A DNA stretch of 64,000 nt from GCA-2708415 sp963803555 (GTDB lineage Bacteria; Pseudomonadota; Alphaproteobacteria; Micavibrionales; Micavibrionaceae). Shown here piece after piece: positions 8,233 to 16,816 of the stretch (the first letter of the stretch is position 1; each line of letters opens with the position of its first letter). The position numbers and the translations under genes were made by a program. The stretch lies in contig CAWDMZ010000001.1 of assembly GCA_963803555.1 (NCBI GenBank), forward strand, positions 868,001 to 932,000, given 5' to 3'. The notes below the pieces were generated by a model. It saw only the letters and a program-made list of their open reading frames with translations, made no database searches and was not told the origin of the DNA.

Positions 8233-9633
8233 ATGGCACAACATAAATTTAATGACACAATCCTTCGTGCATCTGATATTCGCGGTATTGTTGATGAAAT
8301 GTTGTTTGAAGAAGATGCTTATTATATAGGGCGGTGTTTTGCGACTTCTATAATTCAAAAGACGGGGAAGAAAAACCCTTCAATCTCAATGGTGTTTGAT
8401 GGGCGTTTAAGCTCCCCCAAATTAAGTGATGCCCTTGAAAAAGGTTTAATGGATAGTGGCGCAGAAGTTTTTAATCACGGATGCGGCCCATCCCCCATGA
8501 TGTATTTTTCAGTTTTCAAATATGAAAGAGATGCAGGAATCATGGTCACAGGGTCACACAATCCATCCAATTATAATGGGTTTAAAATGATGATTGGCAA
8601 ACAATCATTCTATGGCGAAGATATAAAGAATTTTGCCGCTATATTATCAGACGATAAATTAGAAGAGGGGAAAGGTACATCACAAAAAATATCAATTTTT
8701 GATGATTATGTTGAGTCATTATTATCAGGATATATTGTTGATGGTGCAAAAGAATTAAAAGTAGCATGGGACCCAGGGAATGGCGCGGCTGGCGATGTGA
8801 CGGCTGCCTTAGTAAAAAAATTACCTGGGGAGCATATCCTTATTAATGAAACAATTGATGGCAATTTCCCCGCCCATCATCCAGACCCCACGGTCCCCAA
8901 AAATCTTGAGCAATTAATTGATATTGTTAAAACACAAAATTGTGATCTGGGTTTTGCCTTTGATGGCGATGGTGACCGCGTTGCAACCGTTGATTCAACG
9001 GGCCGCATTGTTTGGGGGGATCAGATGATGACATTTTTTGCGCGTGATATTCTAAAAGATAATCCAGGCGCCACAATTATTGCAGATGTTAAATCTAGCC
9101 AATCTTTATTTGCCGATATAAAAGAGAATGGCGGTAATCCCATTATCTGGAAAACAGGGCATTCATTTATCAAATCAAAAATGCATGAAGAAAAAGCATT
9201 ATTAGCAGGGGAAATGAGTGGCCATATCTTTTTTGCCGATCGCTATTTTGGGTTTGATGATGGCGTTTATGCCGCCATTCGTTTGTTAAATTGGGTGGCG
9301 CATAATGATGAAACATTGGCACAATCAATGGATAATTTACCCATTGTCTTTAATACGCCAGAAATTCGTATTCATACATCTGAAGAACGCAAATTTGAAA
9401 TTATCGCTGAAATTAAAGCCCGTTTAGAGGCGCAAGGCGCAAAAATTGACCAAATTGATGGTGTACGTGTGTTAAGTGATGAGGGATGGTGGCTTGCCCG
9501 TGCATCCAATACAGAATCCGCCATTATTGTTCGGTGTGAGGCAAATGACAAAAACTCTTTAGAAAATTTAAAAGGTCAAGTGCGTGATCAGCTTGAACAA
9601 AGCCAAGCAGATGCAACCGTTTTAAAAGGGTGA
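8233..9633 (+). CDS. Phosphomannomutase / phosphoglucomutase (AlgC/ManB type)
   Basis: This 466-residue protein of the alpha-D-phosphohexomutase superfamily interconverts hexose 1- and 6-phosphates for GDP-mannose and surface polysaccharide synthesis. All four active-site loops are present. The phosphoserine loop TGSHNPSNYNG places the Ser at residue 108. The Mg-binding loop is FDGDGDR, the sugar-selecting loop is GEMSGHIFF (GEMSGH is typical of bifunctional PMM/PGM), and the C-terminal phosphate-binding loop is RASNTESAIIVR. Length is standard. The start is ATG 8233, and no strong Shine-Dalgarno is seen. It stands alone, divergent from the epimerase fragment across 151 bases. Confidence 0.92.
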   Translation: MAQHKFNDTILRASDIRGIVDEMLFEEDAYYIGRCFATSIIQKTGKKNPSISMVFDGRLSSPKLSDALEKGLMDSGAEVFNHGCGPSPMMYFSVFKYERDAGIMVTGSHNPSNYNGFKMMIGKQSFYGEDIKNFAAILSDDKLEEGKGTSQKISIFDDYVESLLSGYIVDGAKELKVAWDPGNGAAGDVTAALVKKLPGEHILINETIDGNFPAHHPDPTVPKNLEQLIDIVKTQNCDLGFAFDGDGDRVATVDSTGRIVWGDQMMTFFARDILKDNPGATIIADVKSSQSLFADIKENGGNPIIWKTGHSFIKSKMHEEKALLAGEMSGHIFFADRYFGFDDGVYAAIRLLNWVAHNDETLAQSMDNLPIVFNTPEIRIHTSEERKFEIIAEIKARLEAQGAKIDQIDGVRVLSDEGWWLARASNTESAIIVRCEANDKNSLENLKGQVRDQLEQSQADATVLKG

Positions 9634-9926
9634 TTTATAAAGTAAGTGTGTTTTATGGCTTAGAAAAAGCTGTGTCTTAATATTTATCTGTATTTGATGG
9701 CGATGTGATTAATCGCATATAATTTTTGTTGTAAATTCTTATAAATCACCACTATTTTGTGTTTATTAAGATCATGTAAACTTACATTCTTCGCAAAAAT
9801 AACAGTATTTAATAAATCATCATAATTTTGAAAATAATGCTTGATTCCATAGGGTACTTATGGGACATTTCGCCACTATTATAGTCTGGCTTAAACATAT
9901 TTATGCGTTATGCTTCTATAAAATGT
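9634..9926. other. Intergenic stretch before tRNA-Gln
   Basis: No gene is supported here. The stretch holds a weak hairpin (GCGAT...ATCGC near 9700-9717, followed by a T-rich run) that might end the phosphomannomutase transcript. It also holds the second copy of the 35-bp repeat, and TATAAA at 9917-9922, a possible -10 box only five bases before the tRNA. Confidence 0.4.
9840..9874 (+). repeat. 35-bp repeat, copy 2
   Basis: This is the partner of 2283-2317, with four mismatches, all in the middle third. It lies 52 bases before tRNA-Gln. Similarity extends weakly to the left (TTTGAAAATA precedes both copies within 20 bases) and fades on the right. Confidence 0.55.
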
Positions 9927-10000
9927 TGGGGTATGGCCAAGCGGTAAGGCATCGGTTTTTGGTATCGACATCCCAGGTTCGAATCCTGGTACCCCAGCCA
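9927..10000 (+). tRNA. tRNA-Gln (anticodon TTG)
   Basis: A complete cloverleaf can be drawn. Acceptor strands TGGGGTA / TACCCCA pair fully. The D-arm contains GCCAAGCGGTAAGGC. The anticodon loop TTTTGGT reads TTG, the T-arm is CCAGG-TTCGAAT-CCTGG, discriminator G is present and CCA is encoded. The T-rich sequence downstream may end transcription. Confidence 0.96.
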
Positions 10001-10110
10001 TTTTTCTTTTTATGTAATCTCTTCAAGCGCTATCTACATCTACATTTTAGGTAAATATTAAGGTATAATATGATACACTTAATAAAAGGATTCAGTGTAA
10101 AACACTTAAA

Positions 10111-11445
10111 ATGGATATTGTATTATCATCAGGTCAACGAAATGTGATAACCGCAATCAAGCGGACAGCAATAATTGCGGATAATACCCAACTTTCACTC
10201 GCTACAGGTAAGGATGTAAATTCTGCCCTAGATATGCCCCAAAATTTCTTTTCTAGTCAGGCTTTGTTCAGGGAAGCAGGGGATTTAAACAAAATTCTTG
10301 ATGGCATCAGCACCAGTATCAGAACGATCCAAGAAGCCAGTATTGGTATTGAAACCATGCTCAAAATGATTGATCAGGCCGAGGCGGTAGTCAAAGAAGG
10401 CCTCATTGAATTATTTCCCCGTACCGATGAAATTCCCGATGCAGAAGCGATCCAGTATATTTTGGATAGAAACCCTGAAAAAGCATATTTTGCAGGTACA
10501 AATAATTTCTACCAAAACACCACAGACTTCACCACATGGGAAAATGCTAGTGCCCGCGCGGGGCAAGCAGTCTTGGAAGGTGTTCCAGAAATTCGTGGGC
10601 ATTTGGCAACAATCACATCCCAAGAAGAAAATGATGTTATCTTTGGCCTCCTCACCGCGACCAGTTGGCTGGGCGGTAGTGATAATGAAGTTGAAGGCGA
10701 ATGGCGCTGGGTTGAAGGCCCCGAGGCAGGGGAACAATTTTGGCAAGGCGAAGTTGCAGGAACACCCGTAAATGGCGCCTACACCAATTGGGCACCGGGG
10801 GAGCCGAACCAATTTTTCGGGGCGGCCAATCCTGAAAATTATGCCCACATGCGCGCCGATGGTACATGGAATGATTTACCAAGCAGCCAAAACCTTAATT
10901 ATATTATTGAGTGGGGTGGCGATTTATTGGTCGATAATCCAGATATTAATGTGTCGAAAGAAGCGATGGATTACCGCCGTGAATATTTAGCATTATTAAG
11001 CCAAATGGATTCTATCGCCGAAGATGCGGGGTATCGCGGCATACAACTTTTAAAAAATGAGGATATAAAAACGGATTTTAATCGGGACACAAAAACCAGC
11101 CTGACAACCGATGGTTTTGATGCGACCTCTATTGGATTGGGGCTAACCAATGATAATTTTATCAGCAAGACCGAGATGACAAAAATCTTAACCGAACTTC
11201 AAAAGGCAAGGACGGAATTAAGACAACAAAGCGCAAGTTTACAAAGTGATTTAAATGTTATCAAAACCCGCCGTACCTATACCGAACAAACAATCAGCAC
11301 GCTAAAATCGGGTGGGGGTGATTTGGTCAATGGTGATATGAATGAAAAGGGCAGTAGTCTTTTGGCCTTGCAAACCCGCCAACAGCTTCAATTTGAAGCG
11401 TTATCTTTAACATCGCAATCTAATATCTTAGATTTATTTTCTTAA
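10111..11445 (+). CDS. Flagellin with an inserted C-type-lectin-like domain
   Basis: Residues 1-100 match the flagellin N-terminal helical domain (LSLATGKDVNSALDMPQNFFSSQAL, ISTSIRTIQEASIGIETMLKMIDQA). Residues about 335-444 match the C-terminal D0/D1 helices (ELQKARTELRQQSASLQSDL ... QFEALSLTSQSNILDLF). Between them, where variable D2/D3 domains normally sit, residues about 118-305 read as a C-type-lectin-like fold: GHLATITSQEEN, SWLGGSD, WRWVEGPEAGEQF, EPN at 231-233, WND at 253-255 and YIIEW. EPN plus WND is the Ca2+-dependent mannose/glucose-type sugar site. No cysteines are present, so it would be a disulphide-free version. The protein would polymerise into the filament and display a lectin outward. 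No other flagellar gene is near. A TATAAT at 10064-10069 and a small palindrome AGTGTAAAACACT precede it. Confidence 0.85.
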   Translation: MDIVLSSGQRNVITAIKRTAIIADNTQLSLATGKDVNSALDMPQNFFSSQALFREAGDLNKILDGISTSIRTIQEASIGIETMLKMIDQAEAVVKEGLIELFPRTDEIPDAEAIQYILDRNPEKAYFAGTNNFYQNTTDFTTWENASARAGQAVLEGVPEIRGHLATITSQEENDVIFGLLTATSWLGGSDNEVEGEWRWVEGPEAGEQFWQGEVAGTPVNGAYTNWAPGEPNQFFGAANPENYAHMRADGTWNDLPSSQNLNYIIEWGGDLLVDNPDINVSKEAMDYRREYLALLSQMDSIAEDAGYRGIQLLKNEDIKTDFNRDTKTSLTTDGFDATSIGLGLTNDNFISKTEMTKILTELQKARTELRQQSASLQSDLNVIKTRRTYTEQTISTLKSGGGDLVNGDMNEKGSSLLALQTRQQLQFEALSLTSQSNILDLFS

Positions 11446-11566
11446 ATTTATCAAACTGCACATTTTAATTTACTAATAGATTGGTAACTTCTTTATATAA
11501 TGCTATAGTTTCTTCGTATATTGCGTTTTTCTAAGTTGGTTTGCTTTTCATTAAAGGAAATAAACG

Positions 11567-12301
11567 ATGGAATTTGATTTAGACGAATTTATAAAAAAAT
11601 CAATTAAAATAAAAACTTTGAGTGGTTTGTTTAAACATTATGATGAGGCCATAGAACAGTTTGGCTTCGATTTTCAAGTGTTTATATTTTTCCCGCCCGT
11701 GCGAGATGCCAGTCAAACTGTTCCATCTTGCCCTTATTTTAATATTCCTGAGAAATTAATTTCTGCATATTTAAAAAATGAATTTTATCGCATTGGCCCT
11801 GTTTTTGAAAAAGCAAAAACAACAGGCAAACCTATAATTTGGTCTAATTTATTAAATCAAAAAAATGTAAAAATCACATCAGAATTGAAAATGTTTTTTG
11901 AAATGCTGGAGCCTTATGGGTTTAAGAATGGTTTTACATTACCAATATTTGGATTTTCAAATAGTTTTGGATATTTTTCTTTTTCAAAATTACAAAAAAA
12001 ATCTAACGATAATAATGCTGAAGATATAGTTTTATTGAGTCACATTTGTACAAGCATTTTTCGCCAATATTTGAATATAACCTCGTCGGAGGATAAGAGC
12101 ATTGCCAAATTAACCGCGCGCGAAAAAGAAGTTTTAACATGGGTTTTAAAAGGGAAAAGCAATTCGTCAATTGCCACAATTTTGGGTATTTCTGAACATA
12201 CTGTAAACACCTATATCCGCCGTAGTTCAAATAAAATGAACGCTTCAAGCAAGTGGGGCGCGGCAATCTCGGGTGTTTTAACAGGGGTTTTGCATCATTA
12301 G
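11567..12301 (+). CDS. LuxR-family transcriptional regulator (solo)
   Basis: Residues about 10-165 resemble the autoinducer-binding domain, and residues about 180-240 are a LuxR/GerE helix-turn-helix (LTAREKEVLTWVLKGKSNSSIATILGIS, HTVNTYIRR). No luxI-type synthase is nearby. In the ligand pocket, conserved Tyr and Trp are recognisable (AYLKNEFYRIGPVF, GKPIIW), but the usual DPV is GPV and the first conserved Trp appears to be Leu. Ligand use may therefore differ from classical acyl-homoserine lactones. A GGAAAT ribosome site precedes ATG 11567. It lies 121 bases downstream of the flagellin gene on the same strand and could regulate motility or attachment, which is an inference from position. 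Confidence 0.85.
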   Translation: MEFDLDEFIKKSIKIKTLSGLFKHYDEAIEQFGFDFQVFIFFPPVRDASQTVPSCPYFNIPEKLISAYLKNEFYRIGPVFEKAKTTGKPIIWSNLLNQKNVKITSELKMFFEMLEPYGFKNGFTLPIFGFSNSFGYFSFSKLQKKSNDNNAEDIVLLSHICTSIFRQYLNITSSEDKSIAKLTAREKEVLTWVLKGKSNSSIATILGISEHTVNTYIRRSSNKMNASSKWGAAISGVLTGVLHH

Positions 12302-12498
12302 TTGTCTTGTACCCTACCTAGGGGACATGAAAAATAAACCATAATTTACTATTATATTTATATAGAAGATTTTATTTTTCTATGGTGAGAGAAATAAAGC
12401 ATTAACATATTCATGCTAGCAGCGTTTTTATATTTTTTAAGAGGGTGTGAAAGCAACTGTTTTTCTCTCGTATACTGAGTATAATATGTAATTAATGG

Positions 12499-12530
12499 GG
12501 CACGGAGGAGCAATCTTTCGTGCCTTTTTT
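12499..12530 (+). terminator. Rho-independent terminator
   Basis: GGCACG at 12499-12504 pairs with CGTGCC at 12519-12524 and is followed by six T. It would stop rightward transcription before the oppositely oriented bioB. It lies about 200 bases past luxR, and a TATAAT stands at 12480-12485, so a very short separate transcript cannot be excluded. Confidence 0.6.
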
Positions 12531-12538
12531 ATAAAAAT

Positions 12539-13495
12539 CTACGCAACTTGTAATCCCATTTCAGCAATCATATCTTTATCGGCGTTTGTATCATTATTGG
12601 CCGTGGTCAACAATTTCTCCCCATAAAAGACTGAATTTGCGCCCGCCATAAAACATAAAATTTGCGTTTCTTTGCTAAATTTTTCCCGCCCTGCGGACAA
12701 ACGCACACGGGTTTTTGGCATGGTAATTCTAGCCGTCGCCATCATGCGTACCATATCAATTGGGTCAACAGGATTTAACCCTTCCATCGGTGTTCCTTTA
12801 ACGGATACTAGGGCATTAATCGGCACGCTCTCTGGCTGGGGATCTAAGTTGGCGAGGATTTGCAACATACGGGCACGATCCCATTGGGTTTCCCCCATAC
12901 CAATAATACCGCCACTACAAATTGTAATGCCCGCTTTGCGGATACAATCCAATGTATCAAGGCGTTCTTGATAGGTGCGGGTTGTAATAATTTCCGTATA
13001 AAATTCGGGGGAGGTATCAAGATTATGGTTATACGCATTCAGCCCCGCATCTTTCAAACGATTGGCTTGATCTTCATTCACCATGCCTAATGTGACGCAG
13101 GCCTCCATATCCAAAGCGCGGACACCACGAACCATGGATAAGACACGGTCAAATTCTTCGCCATCTTTCACATGGCGCCATGCCGCGCCCATACAAAAAC
13201 GCGATGCGCCTGCTGCTTTGGCGATTTTGGCTTTTGCTAAAACGCTATCTACATCCATTAACGGGTCTTTTTTCATCCCTGTCTTTTTGGCGTGATGCGC
13301 GCTTTGTGGGCAATATTTGCAATCTTCGGGGCAGGCGCCTGTTTTAATGCTTAATAAACTAGCCAGTTGAACGGTGTTGTCTTCATGATGTTCGCGGTGA
13401 ATGGTTTGTGCGCGATAAACCAAATCCAATAACGGGGATTGAAGGATTTCCAATACTTCTTCGGTGGTCCAATCGGTACGAATTTGTGATGACAT
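12539..13495 (-). CDS. bioB: Biotin synthase
   Basis: This 318-residue radical SAM enzyme inserts sulphur into dethiobiotin as the last step of biotin synthesis. The CxxxCxxC cluster is CPEDCKYC (residues about 53-60). Also present are SAM-binding MGAAW, the NHNLDTSPEFY segment lining the substrate site, and RLSAGRE with the Arg that ligates the auxiliary [2Fe-2S] cluster. Full length. ATG 13493-13495 has an AGGTAG ribosome site. It is divergent from bioF across 54 bases containing a palindrome, so both directions probably share control. Confidence 0.96.
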   Translation of the reverse strand: MSSQIRTDWTTEEVLEILQSPLLDLVYRAQTIHREHHEDNTVQLASLLSIKTGACPEDCKYCPQSAHHAKKTGMKKDPLMDVDSVLAKAKIAKAAGASRFCMGAAWRHVKDGEEFDRVLSMVRGVRALDMEACVTLGMVNEDQANRLKDAGLNAYNHNLDTSPEFYTEIITTRTYQERLDTLDCIRKAGITICSGGIIGMGETQWDRARMLQILANLDPQPESVPINALVSVKGTPMEGLNPVDPIDMVRMMATARITMPKTRVRLSAGREKFSKETQILCFMAGANSVFYGEKLLTTANNDTNADKDMIAEMGLQVA

Positions 13496-13511
13496 TTTGC
13501 GGCTACCTTAT

Positions 13512-13548
13512 ATCTTGTATGAGTTGATAAAGCATAGTATTACAAGAT
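13512..13548. promoter_or_regulatory. Palindrome in the divergent bioB/bioF control region
   Basis: ATCTTGTA (13512-13519) and TACAAGAT (13541-13548) are perfect inverted repeats 21 bases apart. They fill most of the 54-base gap and reach to two bases before the bioF ATG. The TTGTA...TACAA outer bases recall BirA-type biotin operators (TTGTAAACC...GGTTTACAA), while the short TTATMKATAA sites of alphaproteobacterial BioR are absent. Bound repressor would block both promoters. bioF has no visible Shine-Dalgarno and may be leaderless. Confidence 0.5.
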
Positions 13549-13549
13549 T

Positions 13550-14725
13550 ATGTCCGATATCGAAAGTGCTTTTAAAAATTTTCTACACAAGCGTGAAAAT
13601 CAAAACTTAAAAAGACAACTTCAGGTTGTTTCACGTGAAACATCACGACATATTAGTGTATGTAATAAAGAATATATAAATTTTTCGGGAAATGATTATC
13701 TGGGGCTAACGTTCCACCCCGATATTATCAAGGCTATTCAAAATGGCGTGCAAGAATATGGGGCAGGTGCAAACGCATCACGGCTTATCACTGGTAATTT
13801 AGATATTTACGCGCGGGTTGAAAATAAGATTGCTGCCTTTAAACAAAAAGACGCCGCATTGGTAATGGTATCGGGGTATCAAACAAATGCCAGTGTTTTG
13901 CCCGCGCTTTTTGATAGTGAGGCGTATGGCAAATCACCATTGGTTTTTGCCGATAAATTAATCCATGCCAGTATGCATATGGGATGCAAAGCGGCAGGTG
14001 TAATGCAAATTCGGTTTCGTCATAATGATATGGATCATTTAAAAAGCCTTCTCGAAAAGCATCAAGATAGCGACCAGCCAAAATTTATCCTAACCGAAAC
14101 AGTCTTTAGCATGGATGGCGATATCGCCCCCATGGATGATTTACGAAGATTAGCCGACAAATATAACGTATTTTTAATCGCCGATGAGGCCCACGCCACA
14201 GGGGTATTTGGAACGCATGGCGAAGGATTAGGACATCAGGCAGATTTGGTTATTGGAACATTTGGAAAGGCGTTTGGCGTGTTTGGCGCTTATGTCGCCT
14301 GCTCCACCATTATAAAAGAATATTTGGTCAATAAATGTGGCGGGTTGATTTATGCCACCGCATTGCCGCCGTGTATTTTATCGGGTATTGAGGCGGCACT
14401 GGATATTGTACCAACGATGGGCGAACAGCGAGAGTATTTGCAAACCTTATCAGCATTGCTCAACCAAGGCTTGAAAAAAATGGGCTATGATACGGCACAA
14501 TCACAAAGCCAGATTGTTCCCATGATTTTAAGGGATGCAGGGGAGGCATTGGCCATGTCGGATATGTTAAAATCAAAAGGGTTTTGGGTGGGTGCGGTAC
14601 GCCCACCCACGGTTCCCATAGGGCAATCCCGCCTTCGTTTTGCGATAAATACAACCCATAAAGAACAAGATATTCATCAGGTTTTAGAGGCGATTGCCCA
14701 GCATAAAATGATGCAGGCGGCATAA
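13550..14725 (+). CDS. bioF: 8-amino-7-oxononanoate synthase
   Basis: This 391-residue PLP-dependent alpha-oxoamine synthase condenses pimeloyl-ACP/CoA with alanine. Landmarks are NFSGNDYLGL near the N-terminus, GYQTNASVLPAL, ETVFSMDGDIAPM, the PLP-contacting DEAHATGVFG, and the Schiff-base lysine in TFGKAFGVFG. The C-terminal RLRFAINTTHKEQDI is also typical. Length is standard. The ATG sits two bases after the operator palindrome with no ribosome site; no alternative start fits the family better. It is followed after three bases by bioC. Confidence 0.94.
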   Translation: MSDIESAFKNFLHKRENQNLKRQLQVVSRETSRHISVCNKEYINFSGNDYLGLTFHPDIIKAIQNGVQEYGAGANASRLITGNLDIYARVENKIAAFKQKDAALVMVSGYQTNASVLPALFDSEAYGKSPLVFADKLIHASMHMGCKAAGVMQIRFRHNDMDHLKSLLEKHQDSDQPKFILTETVFSMDGDIAPMDDLRRLADKYNVFLIADEAHATGVFGTHGEGLGHQADLVIGTFGKAFGVFGAYVACSTIIKEYLVNKCGGLIYATALPPCILSGIEAALDIVPTMGEQREYLQTLSALLNQGLKKMGYDTAQSQSQIVPMILRDAGEALAMSDMLKSKGFWVGAVRPPTVPIGQSRLRFAINTTHKEQDIHQVLEAIAQHKMMQAA

Positions 14726-14728
14726 AAT

Positions 14729-15436
14729 ATGAGTGCCTTTAAACAAAAAGTAATCAGCAATTTTGATGCAGGCGCATTTTATTATGATGACTATGCTGAT
14801 GTTCAAAAACAAATTGCGATTGATCTGTGCCATAAAATAGAAGGCCATCCAAAAACAATTTTAGAAATTGGATGTGGCACTGGTTTTTTGACGGAGGAGC
14901 TGAAGAAAAAATTCCCCGATGTAAAGATTTTGGCAACAGATATTGCACCAAATATGGTTGCAAAATGCCAACAAAAATTGAAGAGTGATAATATAACCTT
15001 CGATGTTATAGATGGTGAAAATATTACGATAAATCAAAAATTTGATTTGATTATAAGCAGTATGACATTTCAGTGGTTTGAAGATTTGCCAAAGGCATTA
15101 GAGGTTCTAAAACGCTTGCTGACAGCGCAAGGGCAGATTTATTTTTCACTTCCAAACCCGCAATCATTTCCCGAATGGCATATGGTTTTACAAAAAAATA
15201 ATATTATTTCGGGTTTTGTTGTGACGCCTATAAATATGGGCGATGTGCAAACAGCCATATATCAAAAACAATATAAAAATGCCTTAGATTTTTTGCATCA
15301 TATTAAAAAAATTGGGGCGCATGGAACAAACAGCGAGCATCAAAATTTAAACCCAATGCAGCTGCGTAAATTATGTCAGCAATTTGATAACGGTAGCCGT
15401 GAGATAAGCTGGGTAATAGATTTTTATAAAATCTAG
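14729..15436 (+). CDS. bioC: Malonyl-ACP O-methyltransferase
   Basis: This 235-residue class I SAM methyltransferase has motif I ILEIGCGTGFLTEEL, an acidic residue in ATDIAPNM, and the BioC-typical SSMTFQWFEDLPKAL and FSLPNPQSFPEWH segments. It masks malonyl-ACP as a methyl ester so fatty acid synthesis can build the pimeloyl chain. It is probably co-transcribed with bioF. No BioH/BioG-type esterase gene needed to unmask the product is in this cluster. It ends 27 bases from the convergent bioA. Confidence 0.88.
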   Translation: MSAFKQKVISNFDAGAFYYDDYADVQKQIAIDLCHKIEGHPKTILEIGCGTGFLTEELKKKFPDVKILATDIAPNMVAKCQQKLKSDNITFDVIDGENITINQKFDLIISSMTFQWFEDLPKALEVLKRLLTAQGQIYFSLPNPQSFPEWHMVLQKNNIISGFVVTPINMGDVQTAIYQKQYKNALDFLHHIKKIGAHGTNSEHQNLNPMQLRKLCQQFDNGSREISWVIDFYKI

Positions 15437-15463
15437 GAAACAATTTTAAAGCAAAAATTTATT

Positions 15464-16816
15464 TTATACAAAAAACTTTTTAATCCCTTTTAACAAAACG
15501 TCATAGGTTGATTGTAATTGTTCCTGCGTAATACAATAGGGGGGCATGAGGTAGATAACATCACCAATGGGGCGAATGTTAAATCCCTCACTCAGAAAGT
15601 AAAAACGCATTTCCTCGCTTAAATTTGATTTATATCCGCCGCCTTGTTTTAAATTGAAGGCAAGAATTGTTCCTAGGACGCGGGCTTGGTGGATAGAGTC
15701 AATTTGTTGCAATTTTTTTGCAAATTTTTGGTGTGAATTTTCAATCTCTTTAATTTTAGTTAATGTGTTTTCTTCATCAAATAATTCAATGGCGCGGTTT
15801 GCAATGGCGCAGGCAAGGGGGTTTCCTGTAAAGCTGTTGCTGTGGGCAAAGGCGCGATCATAATCGGCGTCATAAAATTCTTTAAATATACGCTCCGTCG
15901 TGATGGTGAGGGAGAGGGGCAGTGTTCCCCCCGTTAACCCCTTTGACAGGCAAATAATATCAGGGGTTACATCAGATTGTTGATGGGCAAACATGGTGCC
16001 CGTACGGCCAAAGCCAACGGCAATTTCATCAAAGATAACGGGTATATCTTTATCTTGCGCGTGGGTTGTAATATCGTGAATAAAATCAGGGGTGCAAAAC
16101 CGAATACCCCCTGCGCCTTGCATTAAGGGTTCAATAATAACGCCAATAATTTCATCATGATGGGTGGCAAGATAATCGTCGTAGATTTTTAGGGCATCAG
16201 CGTTTTTTTTCGCGCCTTGTTCATCATCATTCCATGTTGCGGGGTAGGGCATAAATTTGACATCAAACATCATATTTTCAAAGGGTTTAAAATAGCCAGA
16301 TTTCCTACCCACCGCCATCGCGCCAAATGTTTCCCCGTGATATCCACGATCAAACGCGATAAGTGTTTTTCGTTTGGATTTTGTGTTTTTTGGTGCGCGG
16401 TTCTGGCTCAATTGTATAACCATTTTAAGGGCAACCTCAACCGCCATTGACCCACTATCGGCAAAGAAAACACGTTTTAAATCATTGTCTAATTTTTGAA
16501 TAATTGTTTGCGCCAATTCAATGGCAGGGGGGTGGGTAAAGCCAGAAAAAATAACATGATCCAATGTTTCCATTTGATTCTTTAAGGCCGTAACCAATTG
16601 GGGGTGGCAATGGCCATGGGTGCATGTCCACCATGATGAAATGCAATCTATAATCTCTCGATCTGTTTCATCAAATAGGCTTGCGCCTTTGGCGTGTGTA
16701 ATCACGGGCACTTGGGGTTCTGTGCCATGTTGGGTAAAGGGGTGCCATGTAAATTGATCATCTTTTTGTGACCAATTTGTGGGTGGGTTTTTAATTATTT
16801 TGGGCGCAAAATTCAT
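15464..16816 (-). CDS. bioA: Adenosylmethionine-8-amino-7-oxononanoate aminotransferase
   Basis: This 450-residue class III PLP aminotransferase converts KAPA to DAPA using SAM as amino donor. Diagnostic pieces are the early WHPFTQHG, SSWWTCTHGHCHP, FFADSGSMAVEVALKM, FDRGYHGETFGAM, DEIAVGFGRTGTMFA and the PLP lysine in CLSKGLTGGTLPLS. The start overlaps the end of bioD by four bases (ATGA), so bioD and bioA form one minus-strand unit. Confidence 0.95.
   Translation of the reverse strand: MNFAPKIIKNPPTNWSQKDDQFTWHPFTQHGTEPQVPVITHAKGASLFDETDREIIDCISSWWTCTHGHCHPQLVTALKNQMETLDHVIFSGFTHPPAIELAQTIIQKLDNDLKRVFFADSGSMAVEVALKMVIQLSQNRAPKNTKSKRKTLIAFDRGYHGETFGAMAVGRKSGYFKPFENMMFDVKFMPYPATWNDDEQGAKKNADALKIYDDYLATHHDEIIGVIIEPLMQGAGGIRFCTPDFIHDITTHAQDKDIPVIFDEIAVGFGRTGTMFAHQQSDVTPDIICLSKGLTGGTLPLSLTITTERIFKEFYDADYDRAFAHSNSFTGNPLACAIANRAIELFDEENTLTKIKEIENSHQKFAKKLQQIDSIHQARVLGTILAFNLKQGGGYKSNLSEEMRFYFLSEGFNIRPIGDVIYLMPPYCITQEQLQSTYDVLLKGIKKFFV

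Noticed and set aside
9860..10054. 64-codon frame across tRNA-Gln
   Set aside because: It covers the whole tRNA gene and one copy of the 35-bp repeat; not a plausible protein.
10411..10848. 145-codon frame antisense to the lectin insert of flagellin
   Set aside because: It lies wholly inside a well-supported gene on the other strand, has no ribosome site and reads as low-quality protein; a shadow.
12457..12530. Small RNA between luxR and bioB
   Set aside because: A TATAAT and a good terminator are present, but they would give only about 40 nucleotides and the -35 is poor; kept only as a terminator.
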